NCBI GenBank assembly: GCA_964538885.1
Contig: CAZIHR010000127.1
Location: forward strand, 1 to 33,656
Length of the DNA: 33,656 bases
Origin: JAPOPJ01 sp964538885
Lineage (GTDB): Archaea > Thermoproteota > Nitrososphaeria > Nitrososphaerales > Nitrosopumilaceae
Direction: 5' to 3'
Shown: positions 14,257 to 22,771 of the stretch, one piece after another
How positions within the stretch are numbered: position 1 is the first letter of the stretch
How the letters are laid out: the number at the start of each line of letters is the position of its first letter
Notes under the pieces: generated by a model
Told to the model about the DNA's origin: nothing
What the model saw: the letters and a program-made list of their open reading frames with translations, nothing else
Database searches by the model: none
Program-made: the position numbers and the translations under genes

Positions 14257-15351
14257 CTATCCAAAAGTAAATGTAAATACTTGGAATCCTTTTCCATCTA
14301 TTTTTAATTCTAGTATGTGGGATGAAGAATCATCCACATCTATTACATTGTATAGACCTGGTTCATTGATAATCAGCTTGTTTGTTCCTGTAATGTCTGT
14401 TCCAGCATATTCTAGTGGAAGTGGCATACCATCAAGGAATAATTCGATCTCTGCACTCTTTGCAGTGACTATATTTACCTGCTTTGCCTGATAGTTGAGC
14501 TTGATGATGCCTGTATCTGACTCTAACTGCATATTGTCGGCTGTGTTTTTCCATGTGCCTATTGGGTAGAACTTGTGCAGTTCCATTTTATCTGGCTCTG
14601 CATAATTGACAACTCTCTCTGGCTGGAAACCTTCCTCACTTCCGAGTTGGCTTCGTCCTAGTGCAAACTTGTATCCTAGATAAATTTCTGGAGTCCTAAA
14701 GACCGTATGTTCAAACTCTGTTATATTTACAAGTGGTTGTGCTGATGCATCTTGCATTCCTAGAGCTGCTGATCTCTCTTTGAGTAAATTTTGAATCACT
14801 CTTTCTGTTTCTTTGTATTTTCCTTCACCTATGTGATCATATCTGATGTATCCTTCGTGGTCCGCGATATATTTTCTTGGCCAGTATCTGTTTTCAAAAG
14901 CATCCCATGTCTCCCAATCATTATCCATTACAACGGGATAGGTAATTCCGTATTTGTCTACTGCAGCCTCTACATTTTTAAGATCTTTTTCAAACTCAAA
15001 TTCAGGCGAATGAATTCCAATTATAACTAGTCCCTTATCACTATACTTGTCGTACCATGCTGTAATGTGTGGAAGCGTCCTAATACAATTGATACAACTG
15101 TATGTCCAAATATCATACAATACTACACTGTTCTCAATGTCTTGGTCTAATTTATCGTGGGTTGTATTAAGATGATGTGCAATCCCAACAAGGTCGGGAG
15201 CCTGCTTAAATCTTGATTTATCTATTGGTGTGTCTCCGTCCCCAGTTGGCAAGGGCTGTTCGTCAAACGAGGAAAAGATTACAGACATTGCAGCTACGGC
15301 CACAGCTGCTGCAACTCCCAAAACTATCGCCGTTTTTAATTCCGTTGCCAT
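14257..15351 (-). CDS. Membrane-anchored TlpA-like thioredoxin with C-terminal DipZ-like domain
   Basis: A 364-residue protein: N-terminal anchor helix (residues 8-27), then a redoxin domain (about 50-190) with the catalytic pair C86-x2-C89 in YSCINC, followed by HSPEFEFEKDLKNVE and DAFENRYWPRKYIADHEG. The C-terminal 150 residues match the beta-rich module of DipZ proteins. It would reduce extracytoplasmic disulfides with electrons from CcdA, encoded directly upstream with a 4-nt gap. In DipZ these parts are one polypeptide. Confidence 0.88.
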   Translation of the reverse strand: MATELKTAIVLGVAAAVAVAAMSVIFSSFDEQPLPTGDGDTPIDKSRFKQAPDLVGIAHHLNTTHDKLDQDIENSVVLYDIWTYSCINCIRTLPHITAWYDKYSDKGLVIIGIHSPEFEFEKDLKNVEAAVDKYGITYPVVMDNDWETWDAFENRYWPRKYIADHEGYIRYDHIGEGKYKETERVIQNLLKERSAALGMQDASAQPLVNITEFEHTVFRTPEIYLGYKFALGRSQLGSEEGFQPERVVNYAEPDKMELHKFYPIGTWKNTADNMQLESDTGIIKLNYQAKQVNIVTAKSAEIELFLDGMPLPLEYAGTDITGTNKLIINEPGLYNVIDVDDSSSHILELKIDGKGFQVFTFTFG

Positions 15352-15355
15352 ACAA

Positions 15356-16090
15356 TCATCCCAAGAGTAGCAGCTCGTTTAGTAGTGGAAAATTTGCAAT
15401 GTATGTCAATTGGTTTGTAAATACCAGTATTCCAAGTATAATTATGAATGCGCCAAGTATCACATTATAATATTTGAGGTGTTTGCTCATCGCCCTTATC
15501 ATTTTATCAGCTCTCGAATAGAATATGCCGATGAGTATGAATGGGATGCCTAAACCTAATGAGTATGCTAATAATAGATTGAATGCAATAGAAGGTGTTG
15601 TTGCTGCCAGCGTCAAAATAGTTCCAAGTATCGGACCTACACATGGGGTCCATCCGGCAGCAAATGCAAGTCCGAAGAGAAAAGACATTGGATAGCTTGC
15701 CTTTGTCATCTTTGGAAAGAACCTTTTTTCAATGTTCAGTCTACTGATCTTGGTAGAAAGAATCAGAAATACACCAAATGAGACAATTACAACACCACCT
15801 ATTTGATTTAATCCGTTTATGACTTCTGCTGTATATCCTGCAAGTATACTATTTATTGCAACCCCCAACGTAGAAAATACAACTGAGAATCCAAGTACAA
15901 AGAATACAGAATTGAGTATTATATTGGCTCTATTTATGGTGACAGTACCCGAGTTCTCATTACGTCCAATCTCACTCAAGGTGGTGCCTGAAATGTATGC
16001 AAGAAATGCAGGTATCATAGGCAATATACATGGTGCAAGAAATGATCCTAATCCTGCTAGTGCGGCAACTGCAAAGGTGACTTCAGTCAT
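15356..16090 (-). CDS. ccdA: CcdA-type cytochrome c biogenesis / thiol electron transporter
   Basis: A 244-residue integral membrane protein with six predicted helices. The two redox Cys lie in LAPCILPMIP (C21) and GWTPCVGP (C150), the standard CcdA pair. It carries reductant across the membrane to the TlpA-like protein encoded next. The start is the ATG at 16090 (MTEVTFAVAALAGLG), typical for the family. It is preceded by a small ORF and an operator-like palindrome. Confidence 0.93.
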   Translation of the reverse strand: MTEVTFAVAALAGLGSFLAPCILPMIPAFLAYISGTTLSEIGRNENSGTVTINRANIILNSVFFVLGFSVVFSTLGVAINSILAGYTAEVINGLNQIGGVVIVSFGVFLILSTKISRLNIEKRFFPKMTKASYPMSFLFGLAFAAGWTPCVGPILGTILTLAATTPSIAFNLLLAYSLGLGIPFILIGIFYSRADKMIRAMSKHLKYYNVILGAFIIILGILVFTNQLTYIANFPLLNELLLLG

Positions 16091-16113
16091 GCCTCCACTT
16101 ATTTGGTTCTAAA

Positions 16114-16296
16114 TTAAAGCATTCTTCCAAATCTATTGAACCATCTCATCATTTTATTATACATTGGTAATACATGATAGTAATTTAGTATGATGTTGGC
16201 TCTTATTTGTGCTGACACACTTGTATCATTGTGCCAACTTTGTATCATTTGAGATATATTGTGATTTTTTGTACGCCTAGTCATAATAGATATCAT
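16114..16296 (-). CDS. Possible 60-aa leader ORF of the ccdA operon
   Basis: A 60-codon ATG frame ends 23 nt before the ccdA start. A TATA-like TTATAC near 16325-16335 sits at the right distance for a nearly leaderless transcript starting at this ATG. The product is basic, Asn/Met-rich and matches nothing I know. Position favours a real gene; composition alone does not prove it. Confidence 0.35.
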   Translation of the reverse strand: MISIMTRRTKNHNISQMIQSWHNDTSVSAQIRANIILNYYHVLPMYNKMMRWFNRFGRML

Positions 16297-16314
16297 GTCT
16301 AAAAAGATTTAGAC
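16297..16314. promoter_or_regulatory. Perfect palindrome at the ccdA-operon promoter
   Basis: GTCTAAA-AAGA-TTTAGAC, 7-bp arms with a 4-nt centre, directly abuts the ATG of the 60-aa leader ORF and overlaps the expected transcription start. A regulator bound here would block transcription of ccdA and the thioredoxin gene. Confidence 0.5.
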
Positions 16315-16361
16315 GGACTTTGTATTGTATAATTTTTATCACAGTAGAATAATTCTATTCT

Positions 16362-16466
16362 ATGAACTGGCGTTTTGTGGCTGTTGGTGTTATACTAGGC
16401 GCAGCTATAGCTTTTGCATTTTTCATAGGATCTCCCATGTTTGGCGGATTTGACGCATTAAGATAG
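16362..16466 (+). CDS. 34-aa single-pass membrane peptide
   Basis: ATG-started frame MNWRFVAVGVILGAAIAFAF with a tail FIGSPMFGGFDALR. The first 25 residues form one hydrophobic helix with an Arg near the N-terminus. It is divergent from the ccdA operon and shares its palindrome region. It ends 40 nt before the bioF stop, convergent. No family recognised. Confidence 0.5.
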   Translation: MNWRFVAVGVILGAAIAFAFFIGSPMFGGFDALR

Positions 16467-16505
16467 ATTCTCAACGTATGATGATATTTTGATAGTTGGG
16501 GACGA

Positions 16506-17648
16506 TCATATTCCGAATCGCTTTGCTGCCATCTCAAAGACTCTCAAAGAATGTTCAATCTCGTTTTTTGTTAGCGATGCAGTTACAGATATTCTTAACC
16601 TTGCACTGTTTTTTGGTACAGTTGGATATCTTATTGGCTGCACAAACAATCCTTCATCGTACAAAAATTCCCCCACATCAAGTGTGGTTTTCTCATCTCC
16701 AATTATGATTGGCATTATGTGTGATCTTGATTTTATTTTGTAGCCGATTCTCCTCAACCCTGTAGTGAATTTCTTGACATTAATTTGTAATCTTTTTCTG
16801 TATCTTTCTCTGTCTGCATTTAGCCGTTTTAATGAGTAATCGACAAGTGATGAAGGTAATGCAGATGTATATATGAATGGCCTTGATCTGTTTATGCACA
16901 AGTCAATTATCTCATTTTTTGATGAGACATAACCGCCAAACGAACCAAGTCCCTTACTCAAACTACTTGTATGGACGTCAATTTTTTTTGTAACGCGCAT
17001 CAAATTTGGTGTCCCCTTGCCATTACTTCCTACCACAAAATCTCCATGTGCATCATCAATTATGATGATGGCACCAGACTTTTGTGCAATTTCAACAATC
17101 TCTGGCAAAGCCGCAAAATCTCCATCCATACTAAATACCCCCTCAGTTATGATAAACTTGTTTTTTGATACTTGGGCTATCTTTGACTGCAGGTCATCCA
17201 TGTCGTTGTGTGCATAAATTACAGTTTTGGCACCAGCAAGTTTACATGATTCTATGATGCTTGCATGATTTAATTCATCACTTAGTATGAGATCTCCTTT
17301 TCTTGCCAAAATAGGAATGACTCCTGTATTTGCCATATATCCGGTGGGATATACGAGACTGTTTTGACAAGATCTATGTCGTGCAAGCTCTTTCTCCAAT
17401 TTAATATACAACTCATCATTACCTGAGACGAGTCTTGAGCTTGACTGCATCTGTCTTATCTTTACTGGAGTCGATGGCATTCCAAGATAGTCATTTGAGC
17501 ACAAATTAAGCAGTTTTTTTGAGTCGATAATAATGTGTGGGCCTGTTATTTTGCTGCGTACCAGTCTCCTGTACAGATGATTTATTCTTGATTTCTCAAG
17601 ATCTTTACTAACAAATGAAAATTTAGGCTTCAAGGCCAGCCTTTTCAA
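16506..17648 (-). CDS. bioF: 8-amino-7-oxononanoate synthase
   Basis: A 380-residue fold-type I PLP enzyme of the alpha-oxoamine synthase family. I see SNDYLGMPS (51-59), IIDDAHGDF (197-204) and the PLP lysine K232 in TSSLSKGLGSFGG. It joins pimeloyl thioester and alanine to give KAPA, the first dedicated biotin step. The sister enzyme KBL (2-amino-3-ketobutyrate ligase) is similar, but the 26-nt overlap with bioB settles the role. No bioW, bioC or bioH is nearby, so the pimeloyl source is not shown. Confidence 0.93.
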   Translation of the reverse strand: MKRLALKPKFSFVSKDLEKSRINHLYRRLVRSKITGPHIIIDSKKLLNLCSNDYLGMPSTPVKIRQMQSSSRLVSGNDELYIKLEKELARHRSCQNSLVYPTGYMANTGVIPILARKGDLILSDELNHASIIESCKLAGAKTVIYAHNDMDDLQSKIAQVSKNKFIITEGVFSMDGDFAALPEIVEIAQKSGAIIIIDDAHGDFVVGSNGKGTPNLMRVTKKIDVHTSSLSKGLGSFGGYVSSKNEIIDLCINRSRPFIYTSALPSSLVDYSLKRLNADRERYRKRLQINVKKFTTGLRRIGYKIKSRSHIMPIIIGDEKTTLDVGEFLYDEGLFVQPIRYPTVPKNSARLRISVTASLTKNEIEHSLRVFEMAAKRFGI

Positions 17649-18603
17649 TCATTAGAATGTCGTCATGTGGAAGATTTCCATCGGTGGTGAGATAACCAGC
17701 GGTGATAAGTCCATTTGCACCACTAGAGAGTAGTTCCATACCTGCATCAGCAAGATGGTATTCCCTGCCTCCAGATATCTTGATTATAGATTGTGGTAGC
17801 AAAAACCGCATCACTGCAAACATTCTCAGTATCTCTGATTTTTCCAACGGAGTTTGTAGTTCCAGTGGCGTTCCAGCTACTGGCACAAGAATGTTTATGG
17901 TAACTTCTTCTGGTTGTAATGACGCAATATTTATTGCCATCTCGAGTCTTTGTTCTCTTGTCTCGCCTAGTCCTATGATTCCACCAGTACATAGTTCCAG
18001 CCCTGCTTCTCTTGCAATATTGAGTGTGTTTATCCTGTCTTGATATGTGTGAGTGGTGCATATCTCTGAAAATTTTGATTCTGCTGTCTCTAGATTGTGA
18101 TTATACCTTTTTACTCCTAATTCCTTAAGCTTTGCTGCTTGTTGCTTCGTTAAAAATCCCAGACTGCACTCTATGTTTATTTTAACTTTGATGTTGATCT
18201 GCTCAATTATATCGCAGACTCTGTCAAAGTTTTTTGGTGAAGGTTCCCGCCATGCAGCCACTAGACAGTACGATTCAGCACCATCTTGTTTTGCCTTGGC
18301 AGCCTTTTTTACTACCTCTTCTGAGGAGGGTAACTGCCACGAGTCAATTCCTGTATCAAAGAATGCTGATTGGCCACAAAATGAACAGTCTTCACTACAT
18401 GCATTCTTTTTTATATTATTTAGCTGTTCGACGTCCACATGGCGACCATTAATTATGCGCGTTATCTCGTTTGCAGATTTAGCTAACAATTTAATGTAAT
18501 TATCAGATATGTTGAATAGGCTTTGTGCATCTGCTGTAGTTATATTGGAGCCTGAAATAACGTCTTTTTTACATCTTTTTATAATTTCTACATCTGAATC
18601 CAT
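17623..18603 (-). CDS. bioB: Biotin synthase (radical SAM)
   Basis: A 326-residue radical-SAM enzyme with the 4Fe-4S motif C69-x3-C73-x2-C76 in CSEDCSFCGQS and later YNHNLETAE, CTGGIIGLGE and ISGGRE, all BioB markers. It inserts sulfur into dethiobiotin. The start is the ATG at 18603. A TATA box and two GTTAAC boxes lie just upstream, and bioF overlaps its 3' end, so bioB-bioF is one operon. Confidence 0.97.
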   Translation of the reverse strand: MDSDVEIIKRCKKDVISGSNITTADAQSLFNISDNYIKLLAKSANEITRIINGRHVDVEQLNNIKKNACSEDCSFCGQSAFFDTGIDSWQLPSSEEVVKKAAKAKQDGAESYCLVAAWREPSPKNFDRVCDIIEQINIKVKINIECSLGFLTKQQAAKLKELGVKRYNHNLETAESKFSEICTTHTYQDRINTLNIAREAGLELCTGGIIGLGETREQRLEMAINIASLQPEEVTINILVPVAGTPLELQTPLEKSEILRMFAVMRFLLPQSIIKISGGREYHLADAGMELLSSGANGLITAGYLTTDGNLPHDDILMIEKAGLEA

Positions 18604-18646
18604 GAATTTTTCATCAATAATTCTGCTAAATAAGACTATTGGAATA

Positions 18647-18674
18647 GTTAACCATGATGGATATGGCAGTTAAC
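18647..18674 (-). promoter_or_regulatory. Candidate biotin operator: GTTAAC-N16-GTTAAC upstream of bioB
   Basis: Boxes at 18647-18652 and 18669-18674 with exactly 16 nt between. A TATA box (TTTATAAT on the minus strand) at 18687-18694 puts the transcription start near 18664, between the boxes, so a bound protein would block initiation. Bacterial BirA operators have the form TTGTTAACC-N14/15-GGTTAACAA, so sequence and spacing are close. No birA is in the window. The same arrangement recurs upstream of rpl3. Confidence 0.5.
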
Positions 18675-18686
18675 TTTTAGCAGCAT

Positions 18687-18694
18687 ATTATAAA
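18687..18694 (-). promoter_or_regulatory. TATA box of bioB
   Basis: TTTATAAT on the minus strand, 84 nt before the bioB ATG; expected start site about 25 nt further on, inside the GTTAAC pair. Confidence 0.5.
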
Positions 18695-18743
18695 CCACAT
18701 ATTGCGTATTCATAAAATAACTAGTTTTAGATATAATTACAAT

Positions 18744-20060
18744 TTATCGTAAAAACTTTTGAGCCAAATTGATCGTCTTTATGGCTCTCTTGATGAGTAG
18801 TGTGAGTTCATCTTCAGTTATTGCAAGTGGTGGAACTAGCATCACGATACTTCCGAGTGTTCTGAGATAGATTCCATTTCTTCTTCCCTGCTCATAAATC
18901 ACTTTATTGATTGACTGTTTTGCAGTTATTGGTTTTTTGGTCTTTTTGTTTTGGACAAGCTCTATTCCCATTAGCATTCCTTTATGTCGTATATTGCCCA
19001 CCACATCTATGTCTATAATCTCTGAATAGTGGTCCTCAAATACCTTGGCAGTCTTTCTGATTCTCTTGATCAAGCTGGTCTTTTGATAAAGCCTCATGTT
19101 CTCGTTTGCCACAGCTGCTGCTAGGGCGTTACCTGTATAGGTGTGACCATGAAATAGATGACGTTTTTCATCAAACTTGCCCAAAAATGCATCATAAATC
19201 TTTTTTGTCACCAGCGTTGCTGCCATGCTGAGGTATCCACCAGTTAACATCTTTCCAAATGATACAATATCAGGTTTAGAATTTTGGTTTGCATATTCGG
19301 TCATGGAACCTAGTCTGCCAAATCCTGTTGCAATCTCATCCATGACAAGCAGTGTGTCGTATTTTCTACATGCTTTGTATATGTCTCTCTGAAATCCTTT
19401 TGGATATATGTTTACTCCGCCTGCTACTTGTGCACCACTCTCCATTACCAGTGCGGCAATCGTATTATCATTGCTTAATTTTTTCTCAATTACATCTAGA
19501 CAATATTGTTGATGGTCTGAAGCTGTAAATTTTTTCCGAGTTCTATATTTACTTGGCACAGGAAAATATATCACGGGTAACAGTTGTCGCTTGAAATTTT
19601 GAAAAAACTCTGGCACATATCCTATTGACATTGCACCAAATGTGTCACCGTGATAGCTGCGCTCAAGTGCTGCAATCTTTGTTTTGTTGTTAATGCCTTT
19701 ATTCTTCCAATATTGCAAGGCAATCTTGAGTGAGATCTCCATTGCTGATGAACCATTGTCAGAAAAGAATACTTTGTGCATGTGGGGGTTTAATTTTATT
19801 AGGGATGATGCAAGCTTTTCACCGGGTTCATGTGTCAAATTGAACATCGAGGTATGCTGTAATTTTTCTGTTTGAATATGTAGTGCCTTTACAAGCTCCG
19901 GCTTTGAATGACCCCACACATTACACCACATGGATGCCACAGCATCAATCATCTTATTGCCTTTAGTATCGGTCAGCCACATGCCCTCTGCACTAGATAT
20001 ACTGTCAAAGGAATCCCACTCTTCCATCTGGGTGTTTGGATGCCAGATTGAACTCTTCAA
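18744..20060 (-). CDS. bioA: Adenosylmethionine-8-amino-7-oxononanoate aminotransferase
   Basis: A 438-residue class III aminotransferase. It has the N-terminal IWHPNTQMEEW typical of BioA, MWCNVWGHS near 44-52, the cofactor Asp in VMDEIATGFGR (D241) and the PLP lysine K270 in SFGKMLTGGY. It converts KAPA to DAPA with SAM as amino donor. It is transcribed in the same direction as bioB-bioF but lies upstream of it with a 140-nt gap holding the bioB promoter, and is divergent from bioD. Confidence 0.95.
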   Translation of the reverse strand: MKSSIWHPNTQMEEWDSFDSISSAEGMWLTDTKGNKMIDAVASMWCNVWGHSKPELVKALHIQTEKLQHTSMFNLTHEPGEKLASSLIKLNPHMHKVFFSDNGSSAMEISLKIALQYWKNKGINNKTKIAALERSYHGDTFGAMSIGYVPEFFQNFKRQLLPVIYFPVPSKYRTRKKFTASDHQQYCLDVIEKKLSNDNTIAALVMESGAQVAGGVNIYPKGFQRDIYKACRKYDTLLVMDEIATGFGRLGSMTEYANQNSKPDIVSFGKMLTGGYLSMAATLVTKKIYDAFLGKFDEKRHLFHGHTYTGNALAAAVANENMRLYQKTSLIKRIRKTAKVFEDHYSEIIDIDVVGNIRHKGMLMGIELVQNKKTKKPITAKQSINKVIYEQGRRNGIYLRTLGSIVMLVPPLAITEDELTLLIKRAIKTINLAQKFLR

Positions 20061-20097
20061 TTATTTTTGCATATATGTTGGATCTTAATAAGCAACC

Positions 20098-20109
20098 GAT
20101 TAATTAATC
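20098..20109. promoter_or_regulatory. 12-bp palindrome between bioA and bioD
   Basis: GATTAATTAATC is a perfect palindrome in the 70-bp divergent bioA/bioD gap, 21 nt before bioD. It is AT-rich and could simply be a TATA element; an operator is possible. Confidence 0.3.
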
Positions 20110-20130
20110 AGACAAACTGTTAGGCGATAA

Positions 20131-20820
20131 ATGATGAATTCATTGTTTGTGACTGGAACCGACACCAATGTAGGAAAAACGTGCGTTGGGGTGGGGCTTG
20201 CTGCATCATTTTGCAAGATGGGTGTGGATGTTGGTATCATGAAGCCTTTTGCTGCTGGCACTGCACGGAAGACAGGATTCAAGTCAGATGATGCCAAACT
20301 GCTTGCAGACGCGGCAGGAATTCAAGATGAGGAAACTTTGATAAATCCACAATTCTTTCCAATTTCAGCATCGCCATATACGGCGTGGAGGAAACTCCAA
20401 ATAAAACCTAATGTCGATTCTGTCTTGTCTAGCTTTAAAAGATTACAAAAAATGCACCAGATGGTGATCGTTGAGGGAATTGGTGGTTTAATGACGCCCA
20501 TACTTGACAGCTATTTTGTGGCGGACCTGATAATTGATATGGGAATTCCTGCTGTTATTGTGACTGGAAGTAAAATTGGCACAATAAATCACACTGTGTT
20601 GACTTGTAATATGTGCAAAGTGCGCGGAATCCCACTAAAAGGGTTAATAATTAATGGTTTTGAGGGTGAGTATAATTTAGATGACCTAGCGCGTGATTTA
20701 TGGGATCTCACCAGCGTTCCCATTCTTGGCTCAATTCCACCCATAAAGAATCTTGATGTTCTCAGCTTGAGTAATATATTTCAACAGAATGTGGATCTTG
20801 CAAAACTTTCTAGTATCTAA
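20131..20820 (+). CDS. bioD: ATP-dependent dethiobiotin synthetase
   Basis: A 229-residue P-loop enzyme. The Walker A is GTDTNVGKT (residues 9-17), followed by MKPFAAGTA and VIVEGIGGLMTPI (about 112-124), the BioD hallmarks. It closes the ureido ring of dethiobiotin from DAPA, CO2 and ATP. Two adjacent ATG codons can start it. It is divergent from bioA and converges on the next gene with a 4-nt stop overlap. Together with bioA, bioB and bioF it completes the pathway from KAPA to biotin. Confidence 0.95.
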   Translation: MMNSLFVTGTDTNVGKTCVGVGLAASFCKMGVDVGIMKPFAAGTARKTGFKSDDAKLLADAAGIQDEETLINPQFFPISASPYTAWRKLQIKPNVDSVLSSFKRLQKMHQMVIVEGIGGLMTPILDSYFVADLIIDMGIPAVIVTGSKIGTINHTVLTCNMCKVRGIPLKGLIINGFEGEYNLDDLARDLWDLTSVPILGSIPPIKNLDVLSLSNIFQQNVDLAKLSSI

Positions 20821-21368
20821 ATTCGCAATATCTTGAGTTTACCATGTTCGTGCACATTTACAAATTGTGCAATATCATCAATCAACTTTGGTAGAGTTGG
20901 ATCATCTCCATACATACTATATGACTTTGTCTCAACATCCAACTTTTTTGATAGTACGAGCCAGATGTTCTGCATCTCTGGCTGTATATTTTGCAACTGT
21001 TCAAGTCTTGAAAGTACTGCATGTTTGTCATGTGTGTCTGGTATACATATTACCAGTGCTCTTTTTGGATCATTCATCAATGTTTTGAGATCGGGTATTA
21101 CTATATCTGCCTCGATGCCATCTACTTTGATCTTTCTCTGGCTTGGAATCATTGCACATGAAAGGATATGGTGGAGTATTCCTGTAGCCAAAATTTTCAC
21201 AGACTCTGTATTGTTTTCTATTTGTATAGATCTGTCGCGGCAACCTACAATTATATCTCGTATGATATCACTGAACTTTTGCTGCTGCGCAAGCTTTGTA
21301 AATTTGTCACTAGATGCATCTATATATTCAAAAAGTAGTTTTTTAACTGGATCTTTCTCGTCAGTCAT
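20817..21368 (-). CDS. Unknown protein coupled to HMG-CoA synthase
   Basis: A 183-residue soluble protein with no motif I recognise. The first 80 residues are helical; the second half has beta-alpha elements (IKVDGIEADIVIPDL, RALVICIPDT, IWLVLSKK) that suggest a Rossmann-like or nuclease-like fold. Its ATG overlaps the HMG-CoA synthase stop by 4 nt (ATGA), so the two are translated together. Whether it acts in the mevalonate pathway is unknown. Confidence 0.7.
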   Translation of the reverse strand: MTDEKDPVKKLLFEYIDASSDKFTKLAQQQKFSDIIRDIIVGCRDRSIQIENNTESVKILATGILHHILSCAMIPSQRKIKVDGIEADIVIPDLKTLMNDPKRALVICIPDTHDKHAVLSRLEQLQNIQPEMQNIWLVLSKKLDVETKSYSMYGDDPTLPKLIDDIAQFVNVHEHGKLKILRI

Positions 21369-22759
21369 TCGTTGAATATGTAACGTCTTTCGCCTCTTGA
21401 TTCGTCATTTGTCTTTACATGTACCAGAATAAATTCTCTTGTTGGATTCAGTATGGATTGTTCTGGAAGTAACTTGTTTTCGTGAATTGTTTCGTATTCA
21501 TTTAATGTTAACTTTCTTCGCTGGCCCATCTCAGCCTCTAAATTCATATTTTTTACTATTTCTTCATATTCTGGTCGAATCACACCACTGAATACCATTG
21601 CACTACTACCACTTCCATATGAGCCAAATCCTACTCTCTTTCCTTGCAGATCAATTCCTTTCTGGTACTCAAACTCCAGACTACTTCTGAATCCCAAATA
21701 CAGGGATGCCGTATACAGATTTCCAATCATCTTTGATGCAACCAGCGAGCTTGCAAGTTTTGCCTCATATACCTCTTGAAATTCAGATAATTTTGTAAAC
21801 AATTTTGTAAATTCGTGGTCTTTTGCCATGAATAAATCATCTGCAAGTACCGATTCTATTGTACCACGCGGATCTTTAGGCTGCGGTTCCTCCATTCCTA
21901 TAGTTGCTATCATATTTTTCCAACGAGGTAGTTGTCGCCACTCGTGTCGTATGAGATATGCAAGTGCTTTTTTGCCCATGTTACTGTATGGTAAATGCAT
22001 GTTAAAGTAATCAATGTGATCTAGTATCGTCTCTCCAGGTTCCAGCTTTATCAGTCCTGATGAGATTGCCTTTGTCTTGTACAAATCCAATGCCTTTTTT
22101 ACCTGAATCATGTAAAGTAGATTGGAATACTGTCCATGTACAATTGGAGTCTCTTTTCCAAACGGTCTGTAAAAGTCATATTCATCCTTTATTGATGTGG
22201 ATGTTACCTTGGGGTCAAACTCTAACAGCTTCGGCTTACTATTCAATAGCATTGCCACAGCACCAGCTCCTTGGGTCATCTCTCCACTTGATCCTATGTC
22301 ATATTTTGCAATATCAGATACTACAACTAGTGCATGTTTTCCCTCAGACTCTCCAGCTCTGATCCAGTTGGTGTTGTCGTATAGTGCATATGATCCACTA
22401 ACACATGCGAATTTTGTCTCCACACCGCCACAATGCTCAAATGCACCTTGGCCGTACACCTGCTCTAGCATACCAACCACATAGGAGTTCATCGCTTTTG
22501 ATTCATCAAAAGATGACTCTGTTGAGACATACAATCTGCCAATGTCTTCAGGGGATAGTCTATTCTTTTGCATTATCTGCAGGCATGCGTTAGCTGCCAA
22601 ACATGCAGGATCTTGGTTCGTATCAACTATTGCCATTTGCGATATTCCCAAACCCTTTTGCAGTTTTGCAGGGTCTAGTCCTCTCGCATGTGCAAAATCT
22701 GTCGCGTCTACATACAGCTTGGGTATGTATATTGCAATGTCGTCGATCCCGGCAACCAT
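21365..22759 (-). CDS. Hydroxymethylglutaryl-CoA synthase
   Basis: From the ATG at 22759 the protein has 464 residues (a GTG at 22771 would add four). The catalytic triad is visible: E81 in STESSFDES, the acyl-accepting C119 in KFACVSGS and H255 in YFNMHLPYSN. It condenses acetyl-CoA with acetoacetyl-CoA for the mevalonate pathway and archaeal isoprenoid lipids. The length is that of the eukaryote/bacterium-like form rather than the roughly 350-residue form of methanogens, which works with thiolase and DUF35. Confidence 0.93.
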   Translation of the reverse strand: MVAGIDDIAIYIPKLYVDATDFAHARGLDPAKLQKGLGISQMAIVDTNQDPACLAANACLQIMQKNRLSPEDIGRLYVSTESSFDESKAMNSYVVGMLEQVYGQGAFEHCGGVETKFACVSGSYALYDNTNWIRAGESEGKHALVVVSDIAKYDIGSSGEMTQGAGAVAMLLNSKPKLLEFDPKVTSTSIKDEYDFYRPFGKETPIVHGQYSNLLYMIQVKKALDLYKTKAISSGLIKLEPGETILDHIDYFNMHLPYSNMGKKALAYLIRHEWRQLPRWKNMIATIGMEEPQPKDPRGTIESVLADDLFMAKDHEFTKLFTKLSEFQEVYEAKLASSLVASKMIGNLYTASLYLGFRSSLEFEYQKGIDLQGKRVGFGSYGSGSSAMVFSGVIRPEYEEIVKNMNLEAEMGQRRKLTLNEYETIHENKLLPEQSILNPTREFILVHVKTNDESRGERRYIFNE

Positions 22760-22771
22760 AAAGCTACCCAC

